Shown: positions 35,630 to 44,342, counted from the first letter of the stretch. The stretch: DNA of 64,000 bases from Candidatus Anstonellales archaeon (GCA_038869735.1 JAWCQO010000001.1:72684-136683); one strand, 5' to 3'. The notes: a model not told the origin generated them from the letters alone. Made by a program: numbers and translations.

Positions 35630-36550
35630 CTATATGTATGTAAGCGGTCCTTTTGGTCCGGCTATCATTATGATGGAAGCAGCCAGAAAAAGAGATGCAG
35701 AAAAGTAGAAGAAGTCAGAAAGCCCTGAGTTATGATGCTCCTTCTTTGCAGCACCCACTTCTCGATACATCATATAACTTAAACCAAATATTACAATAAC
35801 ACATAGTGAGAAGAAGATATAAAGAAATGGCAGAAGGTTATCAGAGAAGAGCATAATTGAGGTCATTGCACCCATTGGTCCTGACATCATTCCCGCCATT
35901 ATTCCCTCCATCGCCCCCATAACTCCACAAAAACGCCCTAAATTGACGCCTAACCCTATCCCTATAGTCATCCCAACTAGTGAACCTATAAACATACCGT
36001 TTGTTGCACCTACGAGAAGGCCGAACATTGAACCGCAAACCATACCCATTGTCATTCCTATCATCATACCATTTGTGCAGGACAAACCTTTGCGATAGCA
36101 TGACATATGGTAATAAGCGAATGCAGTAGAGATTGATGCGAAGATAGCAAGCAGAAGAAAAGGGAGATAGGCTGAATCGAACATCCCTCCAAAGTATCCC
36201 AAAGCACCTAAAAAGATAAGTGTTAGTAATGAAACGAGAGCATTAATAAGGAGTCTGCGTTCGACTTCTAAAGAAGCATCCCTACCATCAACAAGACGCA
36301 TGCAATAATCTTTTACAAACGCCCAGTTGCCGCGAGTCACAAAAGATTCTTTATTAGTCTCAATAAAGCCTTTTAGCGCAAGAGCTTCTTTCAATGATGA
36401 AAAGTCATTTTCGCTTGAGTAGAAAACAACTATGCCGGAGTCGTAATCTATGCTCTTTAGTTCTGCATTATGGTCCCGTGCAATTTTCTCTAAAAGTTTC
36501 TCGCAACTGCTGCACGAAAGGCCGGTTAAATGCAAAGTTAAATCAGGCAT
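35630..36550 (-). CDS. HMA domain fused to a Met/Gly-rich multi-pass membrane domain
   Basis: Residues 1-75 form a heavy-metal-associated domain with GLSCSSCEKLL (C13, C16). After a linker come about six to seven membrane helices. Those in the middle are packed with Met and Gly (GMMIGMTMGMVCGSMFG; GVMGAMEGIMAGMMSG). Methionine-rich helices can bind or pass Cu(I). I do not recognise the membrane family. It is placed between a CopZ-like gene and copA, so it is probably part of copper transport or membrane copper sensing. Confidence 0.75.
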   Translation of the reverse strand: MPDLTLHLTGLSCSSCEKLLEKIARDHNAELKSIDYDSGIVVFYSSENDFSSLKEALALKGFIETNKESFVTRGNWAFVKDYCMRLVDGRDASLEVERRLLINALVSLLTLIFLGALGYFGGMFDSAYLPFLLLAIFASISTAFAYYHMSCYRKGLSCTNGMMIGMTMGMVCGSMFGLLVGATNGMFIGSLVGMTIGIGLGVNLGRFCGVMGAMEGIMAGMMSGPMGAMTSIMLFSDNLLPFLYIFFSLCVIVIFGLSYMMYREVGAAKKEHHNSGLSDFFYFSASLFLAASIIMIAGPKGPLTYI

Positions 36551-36554
36551 AGGA

Positions 36555-36776
36555 TCACTTTTTGAGTAATGGAATTTTAGCTACAGTATAGCCTTCTTTT
36601 TCTATTGCGACTATTGCTGACTCAATAGCATCTTTACTTTTGGCATCAAATCTTATCTCACCTTTTTTGGAATCTACGCTGATGTTTGATATCCCTCCTA
36701 TTTCTGAGAGAGCGTCTTGAAGAAGAAGTTCGCAAGAGCGGCAGTGAAGCCCAACTACTTTCAAAACTTCAGTCAT
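36555..36776 (-). CDS. CopZ-like HMA copper chaperone
   Basis: The 73-residue product (from the ATG at 36776) is a single HMA domain: VLKVVGLHCRSCELLLQDAL with C-x2-C, and a typical beta-alpha-beta-beta-alpha-beta pattern. It likely carries Cu(I) to copA or its membrane neighbour. The longer frame starts at 36803, but the ATG at 36776 overlaps the stop of the upstream gene by 4 bp (ATGA). Confidence 0.85.
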   Translation of the reverse strand: MTEVLKVVGLHCRSCELLLQDALSEIGGISNISVDSKKGEIRFDAKSKDAIESAIVAIEKEGYTVAKIPLLKK

Positions 36777-37252
36777 TTTTTCATCACCTCGCAGTTGCTG
36801 CATTGCCTTTTTAGGAGAAAGTGGATGGAGAGCGCAAGAAAGACTATGCTAATTAATCCTAAGGATAGGTTAAAACCAGAGATAAACGCTGCGGCAGAAC
36901 CCAGGCCTGCCCACATTAGAAGGGGGGGATAACAGAAAGGGCATGATGTTGTAAAGAATGCTAAAGTGCTACCAATAACAGACAGTTTTAGTGGAAGAGT
37001 ATGTTTCTCTTTGTTAGAGTGGTTGTAGAAGAGGAGAGTAGCATTAAGAGAAATGAGAAGAGAAATGCAAAATATTATGAGCAATAGCAATGGGTCTGTA
37101 AAGGGATTTATCTGCAGTGGTAAAGGAACTATAAAGTTGGAAGTTATTGAGAGTATAATAAAAAATATGAGAAAGAGGAGACTAAACAAGAGAGTATATT
37201 CTCTTTTTGATAGTATGTTCCGTAGGTATAGGATAGAATGTGATGCGCTCAT
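36773..37252 (-). CDS. Small membrane protein with Cys motifs in copper cluster
   Basis: This 159-residue protein has about four membrane helices. A C-x2-C site lies at a helix edge (TTSCPFCYPPLLMW) and another at the C-terminus (KRQCSNCEVMKK). It could be a membrane copper carrier or a thiol redox protein. The family was not recognised. It overlaps both neighbours by 4 bp, so it is translated with the cupredoxin and CopZ-like genes. Confidence 0.7.
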   Translation of the reverse strand: MSASHSILYLRNILSKREYTLLFSLLFLIFFIILSITSNFIVPLPLQINPFTDPLLLLIIFCISLLISLNATLLFYNHSNKEKHTLPLKLSVIGSTLAFFTTSCPFCYPPLLMWAGLGSAAAFISGFNLSLGLISIVFLALSIHFLLKRQCSNCEVMKK

Positions 37253-37968
37253 ACGACCACTAGTTTGCCTCCCCTAAACATTCTCATGCCGCAATTGTAC
37301 TCGAAGGTACCTTCTCTGTTTGGAATAAAATCGACTATCTGTTCCTCACCGCTTTTTGAAATTGCACGGACGTTTAAACCATATATGACGAGCTGTCTTC
37401 CACAACCTGCATTCTTATCGGCTGAGAAATGCAGCCTGACCGGTACTCCCTTTTTTACTTCTATTCTGTCTTTGTCATATCTCCCTGTCGAAAGCGCCCT
37501 AATATAGATATCCTGTACTTCTTTATTACCGGATGTTCCAGTAACATAAGAGGAGGGAGAGGTGTTTGATGAGGGAGAGCGGATAGTGTTTAGAGTTGTA
37601 AGGGATGCATCAAGAGGACATGCTCCAACATTCCCACTTTCGCATGATGGTTGCGACGAAGATGACAGGATACCGGCAACAAGATAAATCAGAAGAAGGA
37701 TTGCAAGGGACGAAGCTAGTATAAAGGGGAAGGTATTCATTTGTGCATTTATTTGAGCGGTTTTTGCCATTTGATTATTTAGTTGAGTAGTTGCTTTGTT
37801 TTCTGAGGCTTTTTCATTTCTTGTCTCTTGATCGCAGCCACAACCAAAAGAGCTCCTGGGAATCTCGTTTGGTTCTTCTTGTGGTGTATTGCTTTGGTTT
37901 ACAATGGGTTCAATATGGACCACCTCTATGTTAAATTTATTAAATTTAATTGCTGTTAGATGTATCAT
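37249..37968 (-). CDS. Membrane-anchored cupredoxin-like protein
   Basis: The 239-residue protein has a polar N-terminal part with CGCDQE, one membrane helix (about 80-103), then an external domain. The last 90 residues look like a cupredoxin: VEVKKGVPVRLHFSADKNAGCGRQLVIYGLNVR, GTFEYNCGMRMFRGGKLVV, with Cys and Met in copper-ligand-like positions. It may bind copper outside the membrane. It is the first gene of the leftward copper operon, with a TATA about 22-26 bp upstream. The divergent regulator starts 65 bp away. Confidence 0.82.
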   Translation of the reverse strand: MIHLTAIKFNKFNIEVVHIEPIVNQSNTPQEEPNEIPRSSFGCGCDQETRNEKASENKATTQLNNQMAKTAQINAQMNTFPFILASSLAILLLIYLVAGILSSSSQPSCESGNVGACPLDASLTTLNTIRSPSSNTSPSSYVTGTSGNKEVQDIYIRALSTGRYDKDRIEVKKGVPVRLHFSADKNAGCGRQLVIYGLNVRAISKSGEEQIVDFIPNREGTFEYNCGMRMFRGGKLVVV

Positions 37969-37974
37969 TTGACT

Positions 37975-38004
37975 GAAACAATATAAATTAGATAATGAAA
38001 CAAT
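37975..38004 (-). promoter_or_regulatory. Operator-like direct repeat and TATA box of copper operon
   Basis: TGAAACAAT occurs at 37974-37982 and 37996-38004, starts 22 bp apart (two helical turns), on either side of the minus-strand TATA TAATTTATAT. This is a plausible binding site for the divergently encoded winged-helix regulator. Confidence 0.55.
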
Positions 38005-38014
38005 GTTTTTAATG
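38005..38014 (+). promoter_or_regulatory. TATA box for winged-helix regulator
   Basis: GTTTTTAATG is centred about 25 bp before the ATG at 38034. This again suggests a leaderless transcript. Confidence 0.5.
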
Positions 38015-38033
38015 TAGGTTGTAGTGTGAAAAT

Positions 38034-38504
38034 ATGGAAAACATAAATAAAGTAATAGCTGGGATTTTAGTTACGGCATTCTTTATTTTTCTTATTACGG
38101 CGCTTTCCTTTGTTTATGTAGCATCAATCGAAGGTGCGGAGATACCAAGTCTTTTTCAGCCGTTTCTCCAGTATCATGTTGAGTTCATGATAATTATGGG
38201 GCTTGTGGGTTTCGTTGCTGGGATTGTTATTTATAATAATCTTATATCGACCATTCAGAGGCAAAAAAAGACAAATGTTGGGATAGTGATGAAGTTCCTT
38301 GAAGACAAAGAAAGGGAGATTTTGGAGCTGCTCTTAAAGAGAGACGGGATGACAACACAGAGTGAAATTTCAAGACTCCCTGGAATGAACAGATTAAAGG
38401 CTCACCGCATCGTAAAGAAACTTGAAAAAAGAGGAATAATATACATAGAAAAAAACGGAAAAGTGAATATGGTTCGCCTTATAGACGAACTGAAAGAAAA
38501 ATGA
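38034..38504 (+). CDS. Membrane-anchored winged-helix transcription regulator
   Basis: The 156-residue protein has two N-terminal membrane helices (about 8-30 and 50-72) with a short external loop. A cytoplasmic winged helix-turn-helix follows (about 90-150: LEDKEREILELLLKRDGMTTQSEISRLPGMNRLKAHRIVKKLEKRGII, a MarR/DUF-type wHTH). It is divergent from the copper operon, 65 bp away, so it probably senses copper or envelope state and controls that operon. No obvious metal-ligand cluster is present in the loop, so sensing of copper itself is unproven. Confidence 0.78.
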   Translation: MENINKVIAGILVTAFFIFLITALSFVYVASIEGAEIPSLFQPFLQYHVEFMIIMGLVGFVAGIVIYNNLISTIQRQKKTNVGIVMKFLEDKEREILELLLKRDGMTTQSEISRLPGMNRLKAHRIVKKLEKRGIIYIEKNGKVNMVRLIDELKEK

Positions 38505-38514
38505 AAAGAAAAAG

Positions 38515-38760
38515 TTATCCTATGACTTCTCCAATTGCAAAGCTGGAACGAAGCTCCTTTATCTTTATCTTCACATTGTCGCCTTCCTTCGTATTCGGCA
38601 CAAAGATTACAAAGCCGTCTTTCTTTGCTATTCCGTCTCCTTTTGCTGCTTTGGCCTCTATAGTGACATCAAGCTCATCGTTTACCTTGACGGGTTTGGG
38701 GCCAAAATCTCGTATGCCTCGCCTACCAAATCTACTATCTTCTCCCTCTGAACCTTTCAT
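38515..38760 (-). CDS. TRAM-domain RNA-binding protein
   Basis: The 81-residue protein is basic at the start and carries a TRAM domain: VKVNDELDVTIEAKAAKGDGIAKKDGFVIFVPNTKEGDNVKIKIKEL. Single TRAM proteins are common RNA chaperone-like proteins in archaea. The ATG at 38760 has GGAGGT seven bases upstream; a GTG at 38766 is the alternative. The rightward reading frame across this region is an artefact of the opposite strand. Confidence 0.9.
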   Translation of the reverse strand: MKGSEGEDSRFGRRGIRDFGPKPVKVNDELDVTIEAKAAKGDGIAKKDGFVIFVPNTKEGDNVKIKIKELRSSFAIGEVIG

Positions 38761-38839
38761 CCTCACTACCTCCTTTGTCAGATTTTGCGTTGGTTGGTTA
38801 TGGAAGAGGTTATTTAAAAATGATGGTATGAATAAAACT

Positions 38840-41137
38840 ATGAAAGGGAGAAGCTTCGGGTGGATTAGTTCATTTTTAGTTTTTATTTTTTTAGTCTGTT
38901 TTTCTTTTGGCTATGAGCCAACTTCCTTTTCTTTTGTCGTGGGAGGAGTAGTAAATGTAAATTCAACATTTTTTTTAGATATTGTCGCAAATAACAGCAA
39001 CTATGTAGGAGGTTGTTCTGATAGAGTGAACGCCAACAGTAGCCGTGTCCTTGTCAATTCAAGTGGAAATTTTATTGCGCTTTCGGATTATAACATTTCA
39101 GAACGCTATAATGCTAGCGGAATTAGCGGGACTGCCCGCCTACAGATTAAGATTTCTGCATTGGGTATTTACAATATAAGCTTGAATACGACAGGATGTG
39201 AAAACGTCTCACCATATACCAGCACAACCATCTCTCTCTATGGAGGCAGATTTTTTGGCTATGTTTGGAATGGGAGTATAGGAAATCCATTTTTGGGAGC
39301 GGAAGTAAAATTATCTGGAAACTATGGAAATGAAACTGCATTTACGGATTCAGATGGATATTACCAGTTTTTTGATGTAGTACCCTCTAATGGATATATG
39401 ATATCAGCAAATGCAAGCGGGTATGAATCAAACCAGAGCTGGAATCTTACTCTAGTTGAAAACGAAAGCAAGAGCATAAATTTTACACTAAAAAGAATTA
39501 GTGGAGAAGATGTGACAAATGGTTCTCTTTTTGGTTTTGTACTAAATTCAAGCAGCGGTTATGGAATAGGCGGTGCAAATCTCAAAATGGATAACTCGAC
39601 TCTAAACATAACACTAAAAACCAATACTTCACAGAATGGAAGCTACTCCTTTTTCAATATGATGCCTGGATTATATCTGCTTTCGGTCACTGCTACAGAA
39701 TTTGAGGGCCACTCTAGAATTGTGTTAATTGTAGGGGGTTATAATTATCTCAATATAACACTCAACGAAAGCAAAGGTGGAAGAATTTTTGGTTATGTAA
39801 GAAATGTAAGCAACAATGCAAGTGTTCCAGATGCACTAATAAGGATATCAAAAAACAGATATTTAGTAACTAAAAATACAGGTAGCAACGGGTATTATTA
39901 TTTTGATAATCTTACTGCCGGCAACTACACCTTGCTTGTAAATGCTACAAAGTTTATATCACGCACGTTATACTTTGAATTAAAAAATTCTTCAAGCGCT
40001 GTAGAGCTTAACATTTCATTATTTACAATTAGTCTTTCAAACTTATCAAACGGAGTTTCATGTGAAAATGATGATCAGTGTGCAAGCGGAAATTGTTGCA
40101 ATAGAGTATGTACTGCTCTGGATTGCAATGTAAGCGCAGGGGGAACTTGTAGAGAAAGTGTTGAGTGCGAAGCTGGGCTTTCCTGCTGTTACGGAACCTG
40201 CCAATTGCCTCCGTGTATTCAGCTCAATGTTCCTGAAGGAGGTGCATGTAACAAAACTTATCAGTGCATAAGAGGACTTGTGTGTTGTGGGGGCTTTTGC
40301 AAAAGCGGCGAGTGCGTAGAGGACGTTGAAGTTGAGGTTGAAAAAACAGAAGTAATAGTGCTTGGGTTCGAAAGAATAGGTGTCAAGAGAAAAGTAATCT
40401 CAAATAAGAGCATGCAAAGAAGTGAAGTCTCTCTTAATATTATAAATATAGAAGAAGAAGCGATTTATAATGTAGAGCTTTGGGAGACCGTCCCGTCAAA
40501 TGTTGCTGGAGTGGGTATTAGTGAAATAGAGCCAAAGGAGCATTACATACTTAATGGAAGCGGCGGAAGCAAGATCATTATATGGAGATTTTCTGTCCTT
40601 GAGCCTCAAAAAGAGATAAGTATACGATACAAAATAAACAAATTTGTTGATGATGCAAGCGGCTTTTCTTCTTTTGGGAAGAGATATGAAACAGTGACTC
40701 CTGAAAAGATTAAGATTGCAAGGCTAATTGCGCCAGCAAGGATAAATGTGGGAAAACAAGTTACACTCGCACTGAAGGACATTGATGGTACGCCTATCCC
40801 TAATGTTGGGATTATAATTTCTGCACCAAACGGACAGAATATGATACTCATCTCAAATGACGATGGAATGGTGAAATATGTAGCGAGCATAGAAGGCGAG
40901 TATACGTATTCGGTTGAAGGATGGCAACTTATAGAATCTGTAAGAAAAACGATGTCTGTAAAGGAATACGTTGAACATATAAATATAAGTTCAGGGATAA
41001 AGGTTGGTCAGATACAGCTAAACGCAAGCGAGATTTTTTCGTTTGGACTCGCTGGATTAGTGTTAGTTTTTATAGCTGCAGGTATTGTTCTTGTTTTGAT
41101 TATTCTGTTTTATTATATTTATTTGAAAAAAAAGTGA
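38840..41137 (+). CDS. Large surface protein with repeated carboxypeptidase-regulatory-like domains
   Basis: About 765 residues. A signal helix is followed by an N-terminal domain, then three repeats of a beta-sandwich type (FFGYVWNG, LFGFVLNSS, IFGYVRNVS starts, each ending near a GxY/F turn). A Cys-rich block with about 18 cysteines (CENDDQCASGNCC, GGTCRESVECEAGLSCC, GGACNKTYQCIRGLVCC) follows, then a long beta domain and one C-terminal membrane helix. Many N-x-S/T sequons suggest N-glycosylation. The frame is open far upstream, but TATA spacing to ATG 38840 (or ATG 38828) sets the start. Its end overlaps a convergent ATPase by 38 bp. Confidence 0.78.
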   Translation: MKGRSFGWISSFLVFIFLVCFSFGYEPTSFSFVVGGVVNVNSTFFLDIVANNSNYVGGCSDRVNANSSRVLVNSSGNFIALSDYNISERYNASGISGTARLQIKISALGIYNISLNTTGCENVSPYTSTTISLYGGRFFGYVWNGSIGNPFLGAEVKLSGNYGNETAFTDSDGYYQFFDVVPSNGYMISANASGYESNQSWNLTLVENESKSINFTLKRISGEDVTNGSLFGFVLNSSSGYGIGGANLKMDNSTLNITLKTNTSQNGSYSFFNMMPGLYLLSVTATEFEGHSRIVLIVGGYNYLNITLNESKGGRIFGYVRNVSNNASVPDALIRISKNRYLVTKNTGSNGYYYFDNLTAGNYTLLVNATKFISRTLYFELKNSSSAVELNISLFTISLSNLSNGVSCENDDQCASGNCCNRVCTALDCNVSAGGTCRESVECEAGLSCCYGTCQLPPCIQLNVPEGGACNKTYQCIRGLVCCGGFCKSGECVEDVEVEVEKTEVIVLGFERIGVKRKVISNKSMQRSEVSLNIINIEEEAIYNVELWETVPSNVAGVGISEIEPKEHYILNGSGGSKIIIWRFSVLEPQKEISIRYKINKFVDDASGFSSFGKRYETVTPEKIKIARLIAPARINVGKQVTLALKDIDGTPIPNVGIIISAPNGQNMILISNDDGMVKYVASIEGEYTYSVEGWQLIESVRKTMSVKEYVEHINISSGIKVGQIQLNASEIFSFGLAGLVLVFIAAGIVLVLIILFYYIYLKKK

Positions 41138-43673
41138 AGAATACTTTTTTTCCTATTTCATTTGTAACAAAATAAACAAGAACCAAAAAAAGTATAATTA
41201 AAAGAAGCGTAGGGTTTGGAGGGGAAAACCTGAAAATTTCGGCTGTTATTGGCGTATAGATGAAAGCAAACGTAAGAATTATTGCAAAAAGCGAAGTGAT
41301 GATCAATGAAAGGGAAGGTTGGCTTTTCCAGGCAGGGAGTGTTGTGCGGAGGGAGAAGATTATCGTTATCTCTGTGAGAATGGAGAGTAAGAACCAAGAC
41401 GTTCTGAACTGTGATACTGGGGTATTAAGGAAAAGCAACATGAGAAGAATTAAGAGAACATCAAAAAATGAGCTAATGAGCCCAAAAAAGAGCATAAAGC
41501 GAAAAATCAATGAGTTATCCCATCTTTGAGGTTTTTTAGTGTATGATGAATCAACATTGTCTGTAGATATTGCAAACATTGGAACGTCGGATATGAGATT
41601 TGTAAGAAGTATTTGTGAAGGGAGTAAAGGGATGAAAGGAAGAATGACTGACGAAAGGCTAACGGTCAGCATATTTCCAAGATTTGCGCTAACCGTATAA
41701 CGGACATATTTGAAAATGTTTCCAAAGATTTTTCTTCCCTCTTCAACGCCTTCTGAGATTATATCCAAACTTTTTTGTAGGAGGATTATATGAGATGCCC
41801 CCTTTGCTACGTCTGCTGCGGTATCAACGGATATACCAACATCAGCTGCCCGGAGAGCAGGAGCGTCATTTATTCCGTCGCCCAAAAAACCAACAACATG
41901 TCCGTTGGAGCGCAAAGCCTCAACAATTTTTAGTTTCTGATCAGGGGTAACGCGTGCAAAAACGTCATATTTTTCCACAGCCTCCAAGAGTTCTTTTTCG
42001 CTCATCTCTGAAATTTCGCTTCCAAGGATTATTCTGTTGTCTTTTAGTGGAAGACCAATGTCATTGCATAGTTTTCTCGTGACATTTGGGTCGTCACCTG
42101 TGAGAATCTTCACTTGGATGTTGAGTTGATTTAAGCGTTTTATCGCATGTGAAGCAGTCGCTTTTGGGGGATTTGAAAAAAGAACAAAGCCTATGAATAT
42201 GAGGTTCTTTTCGTCGTGAAGGGAATAATCGGATTTGGACTCTATCTCGCTATATGCAACTCCTATTGTACTTAACCCATCTTTTGTATATTGAGAGATT
42301 GCGTTCAATACCTCCTCTTTTTTCTTCTCAACTGGGAGGACAGTTGACTTCATCTTGATTCTTGAACAGACGTCTAAGACGGATTCCGGCGCTCCTTTTG
42401 TTATTATATATTTCTTTGCTCCCTCTTTGACTATCACCGACATTCTTTTTCTTTTGAAATCAAAAGGAATCTCATAGAGCTTTTCAAATCTGGATATATC
42501 TGCACCGGCCTTTTTTCCTTCCTTTTTTATTGCAATATCTATTGGGTTTCCACGAATTCTTGTTGAACCAACCGCTGAGTTACAGAGAAGAGCGTATTCA
42601 AAGACATCATGATTGTCTTGCATATCAAGGTCAACATACTTGAAGAAGCGAAGTCCCTCTTCAGTAAGAGTCCCTGTTTTATCAGTACAAAGAACATCCA
42701 TGTTTCCTAAATCTTCTATTGCTGCCAGCTTTTTTGTAACAACCTTATTTTTTGCAAGTTTTAGGCTACCTACTGAAAGCGCTATAGTAATTATTGCTGG
42801 AAGCGCTTCTGGAGTTATGCCAACAGCTAAGGCAAGCGCAAAGAGGGCTGAGTCAAGAAGAGGATTTTTCTCTCCATGACCTGCCAAATAGTTTGTAATA
42901 AATACAAAAAGAGTGATTGCAGCCATTAACTTCATAAGCATAAATCCAAACTTTCTTACACTAATCTGAAAATCGGATTCGGGCACACGCGAAGAAAAGA
43001 CTGCAGTAGTCTTCCCAAAAAACGTATTATTACCAGTGAATACAACTACGCCTATGGCATAGCCTTCAAGGATCGTTGTTCCCATAAAGAGTCCATTTGA
43101 TATTTCTTGAGGAGTGTTTGATGATGGGGGGGAGGGACGGACGTTTTTTTCAACCGGTCTTGATTCTCCAGTTAAGATACTTTGGTCTACAATAATGCCT
43201 GACCTTGACTCCAAAATACGCAAGTCAGCTGGGACTATGTCTCCAAGACCGACAGAGACGACATCGCCAGGGACAAGCTCGGAGGAGGATATTTGGAACT
43301 TCTTACCTCCTCTTATTACGGTAGCTTTATAGCTGTAATATTTTTTGAGTTCGGACAAAACCTTTTCTGCTTTGTATTCTTGAAAGAAGCCAAAAACGAC
43401 GCTTGCAAGGATAAGTAAAAAAATCACAAGAGAATCAAGTAGGTCTCCAAGGAAGATAGATATGAGGCACCCAAAAAGAAGTATTAGAATGGGGGGAGTC
43501 TTTAGTTGAGATAGCAGGATTTCTTGGCTGTTGCGTCTATCTTTGTCAGGAATTATGTTTGGTCCGTATTTTTCCAGTCTATTTTTTGCTTCTTTTTCGG
43601 AAAGACCGTATGGGGAGCTTGCAAGCTCAGCTAATAGAGCATTCGCCTCTAAAGACCATATGGTTGAGTTCAC
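41100..43673 (-). CDS. P-type cation ATPase (Mg/Ca type)
   Basis: The 857-residue pump has an N-terminal cation ATPase domain (AELASSPYGLSEKEAKNRLEKYGPN), TGES motif in DQSILTGESRPVE, phosphorylation site MDVLCTDKTGTLTEEG, and hinge GDGINDAPALRAADVGISV. It lacks HMA or CPC motifs, so it is not a copper pump. The sequence around DKTGT resembles Mg2+-importing MgtA/P3 ATPases, though Ca2+ transport is possible. About ten membrane helices are expected. The ATG at 43673 is used. Confidence 0.88.
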   Translation of the reverse strand: MNSTIWSLEANALLAELASSPYGLSEKEAKNRLEKYGPNIIPDKDRRNSQEILLSQLKTPPILILLFGCLISIFLGDLLDSLVIFLLILASVVFGFFQEYKAEKVLSELKKYYSYKATVIRGGKKFQISSSELVPGDVVSVGLGDIVPADLRILESRSGIIVDQSILTGESRPVEKNVRPSPPSSNTPQEISNGLFMGTTILEGYAIGVVVFTGNNTFFGKTTAVFSSRVPESDFQISVRKFGFMLMKLMAAITLFVFITNYLAGHGEKNPLLDSALFALALAVGITPEALPAIITIALSVGSLKLAKNKVVTKKLAAIEDLGNMDVLCTDKTGTLTEEGLRFFKYVDLDMQDNHDVFEYALLCNSAVGSTRIRGNPIDIAIKKEGKKAGADISRFEKLYEIPFDFKRKRMSVIVKEGAKKYIITKGAPESVLDVCSRIKMKSTVLPVEKKKEEVLNAISQYTKDGLSTIGVAYSEIESKSDYSLHDEKNLIFIGFVLFSNPPKATASHAIKRLNQLNIQVKILTGDDPNVTRKLCNDIGLPLKDNRIILGSEISEMSEKELLEAVEKYDVFARVTPDQKLKIVEALRSNGHVVGFLGDGINDAPALRAADVGISVDTAADVAKGASHIILLQKSLDIISEGVEEGRKIFGNIFKYVRYTVSANLGNMLTVSLSSVILPFIPLLPSQILLTNLISDVPMFAISTDNVDSSYTKKPQRWDNSLIFRFMLFFGLISSFFDVLLILLMLLFLNTPVSQFRTSWFLLSILTEITIIFSLRTTLPAWKSQPSLSLIITSLFAIILTFAFIYTPITAEIFRFSPPNPTLLLIILFLVLVYFVTNEIGKKVFFTFFSNKYNKTE

Positions 43674-43730
43674 AGAGATGGATGTTATAAAAAAGGTTAA
43701 AAATATATTTGAGTAAGAGTGCTTGAAAAT

Positions 43731-43740
43731 AATTTAAATA
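43731..43740 (+). promoter_or_regulatory. TATA box for tRNA-Ser
   Basis: AATTTAAATA is centred about 28 bp before the first base of tRNA-Ser. Confidence 0.55.
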
Positions 43741-43763
43741 TAGGATGGCATTATTTTTATCAA

Positions 43764-43878
43764 GCTGAGGTCGCATAGCCTGGTTAGTGCGCTGGATTGC
43801 TAATCCAGTGTCGAAAGACGCGCAGGTTCAAAGCAAAAAAATGTATCAAGCTTCGTGGGGAAAATCCTGCCCTCAGCG
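43764..43878 (+). tRNA. tRNA-Ser(GCT) with T-loop insert
   Basis: Acceptor GCTGAGG pairs with CCTCAGC, discriminator G. The anticodon stem CTGGA/TCCAG holds TT-GCT-AA (GCT at 43799-43801) with no intron. A long variable arm follows (GTGTCGAAAGACGC). The T-stem GCAGG (43822-43826) and CCTGC (43866-43870) are separated by TTCAAA, a 32-nt insert (about 43833-43864) and T60. The last bases before the T-stem are GAAAAT, in which GAA can pair with TTC of the T-loop. Removing the insert restores a standard class II tRNA. Confidence 0.92.
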
Positions 43879-43946
43879 TTTTTTATTGTTTTTATAGTTT
43901 CTACTTTCTTCGGAAATTAGGAGAGTATTGAGAAGGATTAGAGAAT

Positions 43947-44212
43947 GGGAGGGTCCGGTATTGCCGAACGCACAAGTAGGGGTTGTTTGGGCCCGTGCTC
44001 CGCCTTGGCTCCTCCAAGCACAAATACAAAAATCTTAGGGCTGCTCCTTCCGGCCTGACCCGGTTCGATTTTTGCTTCGCCCTGCAGGTCAAGACATCTA
44101 CGCACTAGAGCCCAAGCCGCCTGACTTGGGCGAAAGCGACGCAACCGGATTTTCGGTCCTGCCTTGAGGGGACATGCAGTTACAAGGGACCCCTAGCCCC
44201 CCGACCTATCCC
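43947..44212 (-). ncRNA. Signal recognition particle RNA (archaeal 7S type)
   Basis: On the minus strand the conserved SRP helix 8 is clear: GGTCAGGCCGGAAGGAGCAG followed by CCCTAAG. The 5' GGGATAGGTCGG and the 3' CCGGACCCTCCC can pair with small bulges as helix 1, which sets the approximate ends. The stretch GCCCAAGTCAGGCGGCTTGGGC fits helix 5/6-type pairing. Length of about 266 nt fits archaeal SRP RNA. The ends are estimates. The gene is antiparallel to ftsZ and tRNA-Ser. Confidence 0.88.
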
Positions 44213-44342
44213 ATAAATTTAGGGATTATTTCATTTATAAGATTTCGTTATTATGGCTTTTTCAAATAAACAAAAACAGGATTACCCAAAAAGTTATATA
44301 TAAGAGGTGATTAAGGATGTTTAGGCGTTGATAGGAAGGGTG

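Noticed and set aside
38501-38839. A longer N-terminus for the large surface protein (open frame from 38501)
   Set aside because: This part is antisense to the TRAM-domain gene, which has a perfect GGAGGT and clear domain homology. A TATA box and signal peptide place the surface protein start at 38828-38840.
43901-44144. Leftward ORFs inside 43901-44144
   Set aside because: They lie wholly in the SRP RNA gene and encode nothing recognisable; helix 8 of SRP RNA explains the sequence conservation.
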